Positions 43,404-55,852 of a stretch of 64,000 nt of DNA are shown piece by piece. The stretch is from Hemileia vastatrix (lineage: Eukaryota; Basidiomycota; Pucciniomycetes; Pucciniales; Zaghouaniaceae). Every line of letters begins with the position of its first letter. Positions within the stretch are counted from its first letter, which is position 1. The position numbers and the translations under genes were made by a program. The notes below the pieces were generated by a model, which saw only the letters and a list, made by a program, of their open reading frames with translations, made no database searches and was not told the origin of the DNA. Where the stretch lies: contig JASXTE010000215.1 in assembly GCA_030280995.1 (NCBI GenBank), positions 1 to 64,000 of the forward strand, in the 5' to 3' direction.

Positions 43404-44561
43404 CTATATCTCGATTTCTACCACCATCGATACACTCTCGAGATCGAAGACCTCATCCACCAGACCTCTCAATTGATCAATTTGTTCCGAGCTGAAGGCG
43501 TCGAACCAGATTCCCAATCTCTTGAGTGGGATCATTCTAACGCCATCCACTTCTAACAGCTCCTCTACATTCTTCTTCCTTTGATGTAGCAACGGGAGAA
43601 CTTGGTTGGTGAGATTCGAGCTAGAATCAATTCTTAACTCCTCCATTCTCGGAGCTCTGAAACCAAGATCCGGAAGTAAGTGTAAGTACAGAGCTTTAAG
43701 CCAGAGTCTTGAAACTGATGGCAACTCTGTAATACAATCACAGATGACAATGCTGGTGATAGGAACCTTTATCCACGGAGGGAAAAAAGGGCCATCCCGA
43801 AAGAACAACATGCCCGAATAGGTTTCTAGACACTCGAGCAGGGGAAACTCCAACACTTCTGCAACTTTTTTCTCTTCTGGTAAATCGAGATAAAGATGCT
43901 TCAACATTTGAGAGGATCCTTCCAAAACCGCTCTCAATTCTGAAGATTTAGGAAAAGCAAACTCCAACTTCAGTGAGACTAGCGTGTTCAAAAGTTGTGA
44001 CTTCATCATTTTGGATATGACCTGCGATCCTGTTTTGAGCCAAAGAATTCTCAAACCTGCATTCTTTTGCTCTTGGACCTTGTTTTCAACTAGTTGCACG
44101 GAGTGAATAGAGTTGAAATCCATGACTCTAAGGTCTACCACCTTTGGCAGCACCAATGCGAGTTGAACCAGAGCAGACCATGCTTCAGAGTATCTTTTCC
44201 GCATGAATAGCACAGGTGCGTCAGGAATTGTTTGCTTGAAACCCACAGAGATGGTACAGATTTGAAGAGTCTCTTTTGATTGTTCTAGGGTTTTGATGAA
44301 AGGATTCAACTCATCTTCCTCCAATTTGACCTTCATTGATATCTCCTTTAGACTGCTTGCACTCTTCTCATCCCACAAATCCAAGATCTTTGAGTCCCAA
44401 CCGCCTTGCTCGCTGTCTGGTAGAACGAGATGTCTCCAGAGACTCTTATTTTGATCGATGATTTCTAAGAAGTTGCGACAGACGGCTCTGACTGGAACCA
44501 TGTCGATGGAACTGAGGTTTTTGAAGATTGACAGAAGGATTTCTGAATGAAGTTGATCCAT
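43404..44561 (-). CDS. F-box protein, lineage-specific family member 2
   Basis: Single-exon gene, 385 residues. The N-terminal F-box (MDQLHSEILLSIFKNLSSID, AVCRNFLEIIDQNKSLWRHL) would bind Skp1. Degenerate leucine-rich repeats follow (LNTLVSLKLEF, LKHLYLDLPEE, LECLETYSG, MEELRIDSSSN). The last 45 residues (VDGVRMIPLKRLGIWF, VVEIEI) align with the F-box protein at 35201-36328, including the terminal Glu-Ile motif. The two are about 25-30 percent alike by eye and belong to one expanded family, a pattern common in fungi. Substrate unknown. Confidence 0.75.
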   Translation of the reverse strand: MDQLHSEILLSIFKNLSSIDMVPVRAVCRNFLEIIDQNKSLWRHLVLPDSEQGGWDSKILDLWDEKSASSLKEISMKVKLEEDELNPFIKTLEQSKETLQICTISVGFKQTIPDAPVLFMRKRYSEAWSALVQLALVLPKVVDLRVMDFNSIHSVQLVENKVQEQKNAGLRILWLKTGSQVISKMMKSQLLNTLVSLKLEFAFPKSSELRAVLEGSSQMLKHLYLDLPEEKKVAEVLEFPLLECLETYSGMLFFRDGPFFPPWIKVPITSIVICDCITELPSVSRLWLKALYLHLLPDLGFRAPRMEELRIDSSSNLTNQVLPLLHQRKKNVEELLEVDGVRMIPLKRLGIWFDAFSSEQIDQLRGLVDEVFDLESVSMVVEIEI

Positions 44562-44728
44562 CTTTGATCTTGAACTTGTCGATTGAGTGGAAAGAGATGT
44601 TGTGGGTTCAAGAAGAACAAGTTTTGGGAAAGTCGATCTTCTCTTTCGACCATCACAGGTCGATGCGACTTTTCAACTCAAATCCAATCCAGCTAGAATC
44701 TACGACTTGAATCTTTTACTGCTTCTTA

Positions 44729-44868
44729 TCACTTGAAAGGAACTCCAGTCACCTCGTCCAAATCTGCACTTTGAGGGCCGAAGAGCAACTTGGATCCAAC
44801 AATCTTCAACGCTATTTGAGGCTCTACTGCGTCTTGAACCAGCTGACCTTCCGAAGGAGACAAAGAAG
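44729..44868 (-). other. Orphan coding-like segment
   Basis: The minus strand reads PSEGQLVQDAVEPQIALKIV, then GSKLLFGPQSADLDEVTGVP and FK before a TGA at 44731. The residue mix looks like real coding with an acceptor-like CGGAAG or GGTCAG just upstream. I could not find a matching upstream exon or start codon. It could be the last exon of a small spliced gene or a relic. Confidence 0.25.
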
Positions 44869-45320
44869 ATTCAGCATTAAGTACCAGATCTCAGAATAGC
44901 ACAGAGAGAGGGGGGAGAGAGCGCCCAAGTGAGTACAGTCCTTGTCCAATTGAATCGCTGGTTAGTCTTGGAAGATTGGACAAAAGTGAGATAAGAATTC
45001 TCAGGATTCTGGTCAGAGAGTTTTCTTCGCTAGATTCCTGTCGTCGTATTTCATATCATGTTCACTCGAATTTCAAGAAAGGCAGAGTAGAGCTAGTCAA
45101 GATTGAAGTTTCTCGAAAGATGGATCACCAACTTCGATTGTCCTGTCTTTCACCTTGCAAACCAGACCTCTTGATCAGATGTTATTCATCTTTTCAAAGA
45201 TCGATAAAGGTTGAATCGGGTCTTGGTTTTTCGTTCCAAGGGTGCTTCCATTCCTTGTGATCATCTCCCAGAACCTAACTTTCCAACCTCAACTTCTTCT
45301 TCTTTTTGCCTCTACTAGCC

Positions 45321-46929
45321 ATGTCAGGTGTCTATGCCTTTCTACTGATTCTCGTTGGACCTATCGTCTTCCGCAAAGTGCGATCGATCACAAGCAAGAA
45401 GCGAACCTTGCAAGTCACTCTACTACCGAACAAATCCTCTCCAACTTCGATTCTATTCCATTTCTCAGTCCTACTCCATTCAATCTATCAATTCTACCAA
45501 CTGACATCTCGGATATTCAACCCAACCTCAGACATTTTCAAGTCACAATTCTCAATCAATCAATCGACTTCATCCATTCGATCCACTCTCTTATCTCTAG
45601 AAGATCCACCAAGATCCTTACTTCCCTATTCATCGCTAGGTCTATCCTCAAATCATCAAGACATCACTTCATTACAACTTTTATTAGAGAGACTATCTAG
45701 ATTTGAGGGTAGAATTATCTATCTACTGGTCGGTTCGAATCCTTTATTAGATTGTGTCTATTGCGTCAAGAGAGACGACTTCGTGCTTTATTATCTGTTT
45801 AACAACGTCTTACCTGCTTATGTTGGAGTCTTGCTTTTGATTGGGCTAATATCCATCAGTTTTAGAAGTAGGGGAAATCTAGATGCCATCTTTAGATTCG
45901 TCGGGTTTGGACAGAGCGGAAAGGAGCATTCAGATAGATTGGAATTCAAAAATTCAAATAGATGGAGAACCTTGGCTGTTTCTTCTATCTTGATTGGTTT
46001 TCTATTCGAAGCGTTCATTCTGCTTTACCAAGCTACAATCACCACCAATGGCGGCTGGTTAAACCATGTGAGTTGGAATCGATACACACAGAGTGAGAGG
46101 TTCAATGCCTGTATCGCCTCATCTACTTTTATCTTTCCATTCACCCTGATCTTCTCTCACTAATCTTTTCGTCGAATATCTTTTCTTCTCCCTTCTCTGG
46201 CCCCCTTTGCATGATCAGTACAATCACAATCTCTCCCTACTTCGAACTCTTCATTTCTTGATCTTATCGATCTCGGTCTTGATCTTCCAAACTGAAAAGA
46301 CTGTTCCTATTCATCAGAGGACTATGATCAAGATGGAAATCGTGGAGAAAGATTTGGGAGCTGGAGTCTTGGGGGCTAGAGCTGGAAGGATCGGAAGAGA
46401 ATTGAATGGAGTTGGAGAAGAGAAGAAAGTGGCGGCAAGGATAGAGATAGATCAAGAGGAAAAGTCCAAAGATTTGGAGAACAAGAAGACATCAAAGGAT
46501 TCGAAGGCAGACGGAGAAAGAAATGGAATTCAGGTTACAGATGAGATGAATGGATCGGTGGAGAAGGGAGATAGAGGTGGTGTCGTCAAAGCAAATTCTC
46601 AACCTCAATCCAATACTTCAAAACTTGAATCCGATTCAGATTCAGATTCAAAGTTAAGTTTAGAAACTCAGTTCTCAAGCTCTCAAGATGCCATCCCCAA
46701 TGATGGAATTATCTCCACTTCATATTCAACTTCAACAACAGATTCTCAAGCTCCCTCGACATCTAATCCCCTTCCGACTGCAAGTACACTTCCTGAAGAG
46801 AAATTGACTCTGGAAGAATTGCTATCCAAAGCGTCTCAAGCGAGCATTCCGACTCAAAGCATAGAAGCTCTCAGGAAACAATGCGACGAAGTCGCTAAGA
46901 ATGCTTGGGCAGTCTCGGATGAGCCTTGA
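45321..46929 (+). CDS. Hypothetical multi-pass membrane protein with long charged tail
   Basis: Exons 45321..46067 and 46219..46929 (GTGAGT to GATCAG) give 485 residues in frame. I do not recognise the family. Hydrophobic segments are visible at about residues 1-17 (MSGVYAFLLILVGPIVF), near 155 (IIYLLVGSNPLLDCVY), 175-195 (LPAYVGVLLLIGLISISF), 220-242 (TLAVSSILIGFLFEAFILLY) and 255-275 (LLRTLHFLILSISVLIF). The C-terminal 190 residues are hydrophilic, first Lys/Glu-rich and then Ser-rich, and end in a helix with CDEVAKNAWAVS. This suggests an organelle membrane protein with a long cytosolic tail. ATG 45321 is chosen because it opens directly into the first hydrophobic segment. Confidence 0.6.
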
Positions 46930-47576
46930 GATCTGGAGTTTGGATTGATATTATGTGGTTTGGGGTGTATCAGGTTGAAGTAGTTGGGATCAAAAGAGCA
47001 GTCGAAGATGGAGAAAACCGAGGTAGAAAACGAAGAAGAGAGATCTTGAGCGCTTGAGCGCTTGAGCCTTTACAATCCCTTTGTGCAAGCGTGCCTTTAG
47101 TATATCACACATCCTTTGCATAATAAGATACCCTTTCAAAACCATATCACACAGATATCTCTTTGAACCTCGTTTGAAAGATTCATCGTCAGCTCGATCC
47201 ACCCTCTCCAGATCTCCACGCTCTCTCTCTCTCTCTCTCTCTCTCCCCCGTCTCCTCTATCGTCATGACAATTCGAGCTCCTTCTCACTATCATCGTCAT
47301 TTTCCCTTATCGGTTTTGACGACCCTTTCTCCACTGATCTGGAGAAAATGGCCGAAAAAGGCATATCGCGAGAGGATCCAAAGCTGTGCTTGTATATCTC
47401 TTGGCCATCGCATCCGTCATGATCCCCTCGCCCTTGATGCTGACGAATCCATCTCTAGCAGACAAAAAGGTCGAAAAGGACCTCTTTCTTTCTCTTTCTC
47501 TTCCCTTTCCTTCTCTCCTCTTCTCTTTCCCCTCTTTCCCTTCTCTTCTAAAGAAATCTGAATCTGCATCCAATCG
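46930..47576. other. Intergenic region upstream of the ENA ATPase
   Basis: Promoter and leader of the sodium-pump gene. Contains direct repeats of GAGCGCTT at about 47048-47067 (two full copies plus a partial one) and a CT microsatellite at 47221. No coding segment recognised. Confidence 0.45.
47221..47244 (+). repeat. CT dinucleotide microsatellite
   Basis: Twelve CT units followed by a C run, about 330 bases upstream of the ENA start. Likely part of a pyrimidine-rich promoter. Confidence 0.8.
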
Positions 47577-50500
47577 ATGGTCGACCCTCCAATACTCAAC
47601 AACAATGCGATCTCCAACTCCAATTCTCATTCAAACTCCAACAACTCTCACTCCATCTCTGGAGATCAAATCAATGAAGAACTCGAACCTCCAAATCCGA
47701 AAGGTGGTGTTAATCCAATCCACCACCCTACTCGTCCTAAAGCTATCTCGATCGCTTCTTCAATCTCTACAAACAATTCAACCCCTTCCTCTTCTTCTCC
47801 CATCTCTGAGAAACAACCTCAAGACGTCCAAGTTCAAGCAGGCAACATCAACGGAGGATCTTCCTTACAGACCTTCCCGCCTTCTTTGCATCAACCGCAT
47901 ACATTAACGGAAGAGCAAACCGTTCAGTTGTTATTATCTAATTTAAGTCATGGTTTGGATTCCAAAGAAGCTGAAAATCGCTTGAAGCTCTTTGGTCCGA
48001 ATCAAATCAAAGAGATCAAGGGCGCTTCAGCTTGGACCATCTTTCTAAGGTGCGTGATGATGAGTAGACGTCTTCGTCATTCTGGATGTCCTCTCCTTCT
48101 ACTCCCTTCACTGACTTGTCTCTCTATCCAATTTCACTCCACTCTGATCTTTACAGACAATGCGCTAACGCTCTGACGTTGGTATTGGTAGCTGCAATGG
48201 CGCTGTGAGTTCTCTCGTTGCTTGTTCACCTCGAGTCTACGAATCGATCAACTGACTTTCTCTCTTTTTCATTCTATTCTCCAATTGTCTACCTACAGAT
48301 CATTCGGAGTCAAAGATTGGGTCGAAGGTGGGGTAGTCTCTGCAGTCATTATTACCAATGTCCTTATAGGATTCATGTGAGTGTTGCCAAGGCCTATCGA
48401 TTAGAGAATGAAGCTTCCTCATCACATAAGCCCTTCCATTTCTGAATCTCATTCTCTTCTCTATCCTCTATCATCTCATCTACATACACAGTCAAGAGTA
48501 CAAGGCAGAAAGAATGATGGCTTCCCTTCGCTCTCTCTCTTCTCCCACCGCCACCGTCTTGCGCAATTCTCAAATCATGGTCATCCAATCGTCAGAACTA
48601 GTTCTAGGAGACATCATTCTCTTCAGAACCGGTGATGTACTACCATCGGACGTACGTTTCTTGGAGATCACGAACCTAGAAATCGACGAAGCACCTCTAA
48701 CAGGAGAGTCTGTTCCAGCAATCAAATCTCTAAACGTCATTTCGGATCCTCTATCGACCTTGGGTGCCGCTGATAGAGTCAACTGTGGATTCTCAGGAAC
48801 TACCGTTACCAAAGGTAGAGGTAGAGGAATAGTCATCGCTGTTGGAATGGGAACTCAAATCGGTTTGATAGCTCAAGCTATGGAAAAAGAGAAAAAGATG
48901 GACAAGTCTATTCCCTTCTACAAGAAATGGTGGGAATCCAGCGCTAAATGGTTAGGTTTGAGAGAAGGTACTCCACTTCAAATCAGATTGAACAAGTTGG
49001 CTTATCTTCTATTGGCTTTGGCTGTCCTTTGTGCTATCATCGTCTTCTCTGTCGCCGAATACGATGTCACGAACGAGGTCGTTCTCTACGCTATCGCTCT
49101 TGGAATCGGGTGAGTAAAGAATGACAGTATTTCTAGATCTGATTAGATCTAACTACTTCCTCTTCTTTGATCTTGCTTCTGAACATCTCACTTATCTTCC
49201 GTCGCTCACAGTGTCATTCCGGAGTCTCTCGTTGCCGTCTTGACCATCAGTGAGTGGCTTATTTCTCTCTCTACGTTGACTTTCAACGATTGGAAAACTG
49301 ACTCTAACGATCGGAAAACTGACTTTCTCAACCTCTAACCCCCATCTCTTCTTCTCAGCTTTCTCCGTGGGAGCTAAAAGAATGGCAAAGTCAAACGTCG
49401 TCGTCCGTCGTCTCGACGCTCTAGAGGCTCTCGGTGGAGTCACTGATATCTGCTCAGACAAGACTGGAACTCTTACTGAAGGAAAAATGGTGGTCAAGAA
49501 GCTTTGGACTCCAACGAGCAGCTCTTCGGATTCAATCTCGAACGTCCAAGGAGCTTCTTACGAGGTCGAGCAATCTGGATCCAATGCTTTCGATCCTCAA
49601 GGTGAAATCTATTTATCCGAGTCTGAGAAGAAAGAAGCTTTGAAGATTGGAAATCTACCAACTCCGGTCGCAACTCTAGTAACTGCAGCCTCTCTCTGCA
49701 ACGTTGCCGAGCTCGTCGAAACTGATGGAGTCTTTTCTGCAAGAGGTGATCCAACTGAAATTGCTCTTGCAGTTCTCAGTTCCAAAGCCGGTCTTCCAAG
49801 AGAAAGTCTACTGGTCAATGGCTCTTCGAGTTCAACTCAAGAAAAGCTTTCTTCTCCTCGTTTCGAACTAGAAAACGAATGGCCGTTCGACAGTTCTATC
49901 AAGCGTATGACTACTTCTTTCGTCGATTCTCACGATCTGAAAGAAGGTCTTGATTCAACTAGAACTTTGTTTATGAAAGGTGCAGTCGAGAAGGTTTTGG
50001 AATGCTGTACATCTGTAGGTCAAGACGTCAATTCTTCAACTCCGTTGGATGAAGAGATCAAGAAACAAATCTTGGATAGAATGGAGAAGATGGCCAGTTC
50101 TGGTTTGAGAGTCTTGGCTTTCGCTACTCGTAAAATCGATCAAGTTCAACTTCAAGCCGAAGCGCTCAAGATGGTGGTTGAACATGATTCTTCTTCTTCC
50201 AATCGCAACGACGAAGTCGATTCCATCGAAGTCGAGAAACTGCCAGTCGACAACGGTGCCAACTCCAGTCAGAAACCTTTGCCTAGAAATCTGGTCGAAC
50301 AGCAGTTGATTTTCGTTGGTTTAGCTGGTCTGTACGATCCTCCCAGAAGTGAAACCAGAGGTTCGGTTCTGGCCTGTCAAACTGCTGGTATCACTGTTAG
50401 AATGCTTACTGGAGACCATTTGGAGACAGCTAGAGCTGTGAGTACACGCGAAGAGACGATCTCAAGCTTTGATTCTCTAATTGACTTCTTTCATTTCCTC

Positions 50501-51935
50501 ACTCCCTTTTTCTGTACTTTCCTCTAGATCGCTCGTGAAGTCGCTATTCTAGATGGGACTGAAGGAAGACAAGCAGTCATGAGCGCGGTCGAGTTCGATG
50601 CTCTTTCTGACTCTGAAGTCGATGCTCTAGTCGATCTACCTCTGGTCGTTGCTCGTTGCTCTCCTACAACCAAGGTCAACATGATTAAGGCTGGTAAGCG
50701 TCGTGGTCTCTACATGGCTATGACTGGAGACGGAATCAACGATGCCCCTGCTCTCAAGCAAGCACCTATTGGAATCGCAATGGGTCTCAACGGAACCGAC
50801 GTTGCTAAAGATTCTGCCGATCTGATACTGGTAGATGACAAGTTTGATTCCATAGTTGCTGGTGTTAGAGAGGGAAGAACTGTCTTCGATAACATCCAAC
50901 GTTTTATTATTGCTCTCTTGGTGGCTAATGTTGGAGAAGTCAGTGAGTAAACCTCTAACAATGTTCGATCACCTTTCGTTATCTAACCTCATCTTTACCT
51001 TTCCTGTTCACAGTTCTGCTCTTGGTGGGTCTCGCTTTCAGAGATGGAAACAACGATTCGGTCTTTCCGTTGTCTCCCATTCAAATTCTATGGGCAAACA
51101 TGGTCACTGCAAGTCTACCTGCTATTGGTTTAGGTTTGGAAATCGGTGGTCCGGAAATCATGAAGCGTAAACCTCACAATCTCAAAGATGGGATTTTTTC
51201 AAAGATGGTAATTTGCGATCTCTGCTTCTACGGTGAGTACAGAGTTTGTCTTCTTTTGAACGTCTCTCTTCATCAAGGACTGACCAATGCTCATCCACCA
51301 CGTTTTCTCAGGTTTCAACATGGGATGGACTTGTCTCGTTACCTTTATCATCATGATCTATGGAGTCGGAGGTGGTCAATTAGGTTTAGGTTGCAATGAA
51401 TCGATCTCTGATCAATGTGGTCCAATCTTCGAAGCTAGATCTACAGTCTTCACTGCTTTGATTCTTCAATTGCTACTCATCTGTTGGGAATTGATCTCTA
51501 TTGATCAGACCTTCTTCTCAAAGACTGCCATCGTTCATCTTTGGAGAAACAGAATGCTTTTCTGGTCAGTCATCTTTGGAGCTGCTACTATTCCGATCTG
51601 TCTTTACATTCCTGGTTTCAATGAGGATGTCTTTAGACATTCTCCTCTTCATGGTCCTGGTTGGGGAGTTGCTATTGCAGGTGAGTAATGAGAAGGGAAT
51701 GACGAGAAGGCAACGGAATCTTCTCGTTGTCAACAGAGTCGCTGATTCTGTTCTCTCCACCTTCACTCTCTCTCTATCTTCTCTTTCTTTCGCTGCTCTT
51801 TCAGCTACCGCCGTTTTCGTTGCCACTGTTGAACTCTGGAAATGGTTAGCCAGAAGAGGAGCTTGGCCTTGGCTTGCCCGAGTGTCTGGCGGAAACGTCG
51901 TCTTGCCTGAAAAGGTCAACGACGAGAAAGCTTAA
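47577..51935 (+). CDS. ENA1: ENA-type P-type ATPase (Na+/K+ efflux pump)
   Basis: Plasma-membrane P-type ATPase of subgroup IID that exports Na+ or K+ at high pH or salt. Ten exons (47577..48049, 48157..48204, 48299..48376, 48492..49109, 49212..49249, 49359..50437, 50528..50942, 51014..51232, 51312..51680, 51805..51935) give 1155 residues. A 115-residue Ser/Asn-rich tail precedes the cation-ATPase N-domain (LTEEQTVQLLLSNLSHGLDS). Then come EAPLTGESVPAIKS, the phosphorylated Asp in CSDKTGTLTEGKMVVKKLW, TGDGINDAPALKQA in the hinge, and LLLVGLAFRDGNN with SPIQILWANMVTASLPAIGL in the membrane. DKTGTLTEGKMVVKK is typical of ENA rather than PMCA or SERCA pumps. The frame is intact throughout. Confidence 0.95.
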
Positions 51936-52466
51936 TCAATTCATCAACTTCATGTCATCAAGTCGCTATTCTCCCTCAGCTCGTAAACAGTTCTCTTTGA
52001 TCTCGCGTTCCTTTTCTCTCTTCTCCGTCGTGTGCATGTCCTCTTCGCCTTCACTTCTTCCACTTTGTAAATCTTTCGAAATCCTCCTCGTTCCTTTTTG
52101 TTGTTATGTCTCTCTTGATACTTTGGTTTGAAAATCAAATTCAGTATATAAACCAATCACTCCCTCTCTGCGAGTCGCTTCTGCACCTTGATCACGGCTC
52201 TTGATCGCGTCGACGTCTTGCACACCGGTTTCTTTTTGCTCCTCTCCGATTCTGAGTTGATTTGTTTCGTTCTTTTACTTTTGATGTCGAGTTCCTCTCG
52301 CGAATGAATGCTTTCTCTTCGAAGAGAAGAAAGAGCGATTCGATCATTTCTGGAAGTAACGGTCGAGCCACGTTCTTGTGTTCTGCGCTTTGCAGAGAAA
52401 AGTTGACTCTTATCTTCAACTCCAACATCTCAAACGAAAACCTCACATTCTCTCACTCATCCAAAG
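51936..52466. other. Intergenic region between ENA1 and guanine deaminase
   Basis: T/C-rich 3' flank of the ENA gene and promoter of the next gene. No supported feature. Confidence 0.4.
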
Positions 52467-55400
52467 ATGTCATCTTCTTCCACTCGAAGGGCGACACCCA
52501 CCTCTTCATCCTCTCCATCCCTTCGCCCAACTTTCCCTTCGACGCTCTTGCCTCGCAGAATCTTCATTGGCTCAATCATCTCCCCAAAGTCAAGCCTGGA
52601 ACTCTCAGTCATCAAGAGAGGATTGCTAGGAGTGGGGACTGGTGGGATCATTAGATTCGTAGAAGATTTGGATGAAGTAGAAAGAGAAATTGAACAGGAA
52701 GGGGAAAGTACAGAAGAAGCACCTTATCATGAAGATGAAGAAGAGGCTGGTGGAAGGTCAACTCCAGTGCCAATTCCAGGTGGGGAAAACGAGTAGAATC
52801 CTACACAATCAAATCAAAGAAGAGAATCAGACTCCTCTGAGTCCAACCAATGAAGAACCTCCAAGATTAGAGATGCCTCCTCCTGCAATCATGACTCGAA
52901 ATGGAAAAGATCAAGATTCAATAGACAACCTCACTCCTTCTCAATCTAGTTTCAATTCAACTTCTTCAAAACCTTCAATTTCGATTGACAATTACGTTCT
53001 AGACGGATCAGCAGAAGACCAACCTCAATCGCCAAGCCTAGAGTCGAGAAAAGAAGAGATAGCAATCCAAAGAGTTCTCAATCGGTGTGGTTGGAAACTC
53101 TCAGATTGTAAAGTCGTCAGGATGGCAAAAGGTAGCTTTTTGATTCCTGGTTTCATAGACACGCATACAGTGAGTTGCCTATTCAAGCTCGATTGAGTCC
53201 GATCATGCTAAGTGGGTGGGAGTGCAGATAAGGATGGAAGTTTTTTACCGTTTCCATTTCGCTCAAGATAAGGAGCACACGACACTTGATGATCTATCAA
53301 AGGAGTCATTGTCTACCTTATGAGTTCAAGAATGATACGGGTGGGTTTTTGGTGGGAGTTGGATCCGAGAATCGAGACATGGATGAGAAGTGGGCGGATT
53401 GGGAAGGCAAGGTCACAAGGGCCAAGTAGGAATCTTGTCCCCTTCCGAAAACGACTCTCGTTGGTCTTCTTCAGTCAGAACGTCTCCCACAAAATTCAAT
53501 ATTCAGTCTTGGTGATTCTACGAGCTGCAGAAGAAGACTGCCTGACTTCGTTCTCAGAAACCTCTTATCTCTCGATCCTGACTTCAAACCTTATTCTTCT
53601 TCTTCGACTTCATCCTCATTTTTCTTCCCTAGCATGCGTGTCAGGTACCCAATATCGGTCTAGGTCAGCAGTACGAGCTTCTAGACTGGTTGAAACACGT
53701 CACGTTCCCAAGAGAGAGGAGGTTTGAGGATCCAGTTTACGCTCACAAGACTTATTCGAGTGTGGTTCAAAGAATGCTCGATAGCGGAACTACGACTGCA
53801 TGTTACTATGCAACTCTCCATCTGGAGGCTTCAAAGATTCTAGCTGACATCTGTAACGAAAGAGGTCAAAGAGCTTTCATTGGAAGATGTTCGATGGATA
53901 GGAATTCTCCAATCGATTACATCGAGAAGAATGCTTCCGTCTCTATGGAGAATACGAAGGAGTTAGTTTCTTACATTAGAGGCATGAAACCTTTCGGTAG
54001 CTGTTATCAGCACTCAGGAAATGCAAGTCCAAGTCTAGGTCCAACGCTACCCTCAATCGATGCAGAAAGAGAAGGTTGTTCCAAGTCAAGTCATTCTCAT
54101 TCTCATCATGGAAGTTTGAGTTCTTCCTCTGGAAGTCCAGAAATGGATGCCAGTATTGCTAGATTGAGTAAGACTGTCGAAGAGATGATGGCTGGATCGG
54201 AGAATACAAAGAAAGGTTATAAAGAAAAAGAAGCTACGTCTAATGGATCTGGATCTTCTTCAAGCTCACCATCTCAAGAGAAGAGGAATCCGTTCGGTTC
54301 AGGAAAACCTTCATCAAGAATCACTTCTCCAAATGAATCACCTGCTAGTCAAACAGTCTCTCTTCCAACTACCACTTCTCCAAGTAGGAACTCATCTAGC
54401 TCTAATTTGGCTGGATCATCTTCTCCTTCCGGTAGAAGACATGCTCATAGGACTAGTTCTAGTTCTAGTCTCTCTTCAAATACTTCTACGAATAGTCAAG
54501 CAAGTACAAGTGCTACTTCCGTTTCCTCTGTAGCTCAGAGACAGAAACAAAGTAGAAGCGCTTTCAGAGATCATGAGAATCAATTGGTTCAACCCATCTT
54601 AACTCCTAGATTCGCCATCTCCTGTACAGATGCCATGTTGGCTAGTATCTCTGCTTTGTTGAGTAGAGATCCAAGTCGTGAGTATCTTGTCGATCGCAAG
54701 GAACCTGAGCTCTTTTGGTCTCGTTCGAGATTTAAACTCACCAGACTCCCACCAAATTCTCTCGCTCTCATCTCGCCCACAGTGAGAATCCAAACTCATC
54801 TCTCTGAATCGGTTGGAGAGATCTCTGAAGTCAAGAGACTCTTCCCTTTTGCCGCCTCTTATTCTCAAGTCTACGAACACTTCAATCTACTTGGTCCGAG
54901 AACAGTTCTAGCTCATGCCATTCATCTTTCTTCGGATGAGATGGATCTGATCAGAAAGAGAAAATGTGGAGTCTCTCATTGTCCAACTTCGAACTTCAAT
55001 CTCAGATCTGGAGCTTCAAGAGTTGGAGAAATGTTGAACAGAGGAATCAAGGTCGGTTTGGGAACAGACGTTTCTGGTGGTTTCGGTCTTTCGATGTTGA
55101 GTGCTATCAGAGAAGCTTCCGTAGTCGCCAAAGTCTTGAATTTCCCAAACTTTTCTGCAAATGGTCAAGAAGTCGAAGTCAAGATTCCAAACGCTTTGAA
55201 AGAAGATCATGATGATTCAAAGATTATAGATGGAAGATACCCTCAAGAACCAGTCGGAGGTCATTTCATGAACAAGACTTTGGCAGAGAAGAATCTGTCT
55301 TTGGAAGGAATCTCCTCTACTAATGGAAAGGGAGAAAATATTTCTTCGAATGGTTCTTATGATTATAAAAGGGAAACTAAACATGATTTCACCAAAGGTC

Positions 55401-55852
55401 CTTTATCTATTGCTACTCTGTTTTGGTTGGCTACTTTGGGAGGAGCTGAAGTCTGCGCTATCAATAATAGAGTTGGAAGTTTAGAAAAGGGAAAGGAATT
55501 CGACGCTCTTTTGATTAGTACTACTAGTGTTTGGTCGGCTCGTGGTTATTCGGGAAATCCTGGTTTGTATATAGAACCTGAAGGTGAGTAACTGTTTGCT
55601 GTGAGGCGAACACTGAGTTGCAAGAAGTTTTCTACAGCCAGCATCGTCACTGACTCACACTCTCTTTTTTCTTTTCTTTTTTAACCTTTGCCTCCTCCCC
55701 TCTCTCTCTCTCCCTATCTATCGCTTATAACTCCTACAGACCAACTGGAAGAGATCTTCGAGAAGTTCCTATTCGGTGCAGATGACAGAAACATTCATTC
55801 GGTCTTCGTCAGAGGTAGAGTAGTGGGAGGTGCGCATCCAATCAAGTCCTAA
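52467..55852 (+). CDS. GUD1: Guanine deaminase with large Ser-rich insertion
   Basis: Zinc hydrolase that converts guanine to xanthine. Exons 52467..53169, 53633..55583 and 55740..55852 encode about 920 residues, against roughly 470 in most relatives. Family motifs are IFIGSIISPKSSLEL, LIPGFIDTHT joined across intron 1 to HACQVPNIGLGQQYELLDWL (the HxH metal site), TFPRERRFEDPVYA, GTTTACYYATLH, LVQPILTPRFAISC, IQTHLSES, VLAHAIHLSSDE, CPTSNFNLRSG and GLGTDVSGG with the last metal Asp. The extra length is an acidic/Ser-rich N-terminal stretch and an insertion of about 200 residues, made of Ser, Asn and Thr, before LVQPILTPRF. Exon 1 is one base out of frame: sense moves near 52790 from PIPGGEN to NQIKEENQTPLSP. 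Intron 1 is 463 bases. Confidence 0.85.

Noticed and set aside
45306..45700. Open frame overlapping the membrane-protein start
   Set aside because: It is out of frame with the spliced 485-residue product and has no motif.
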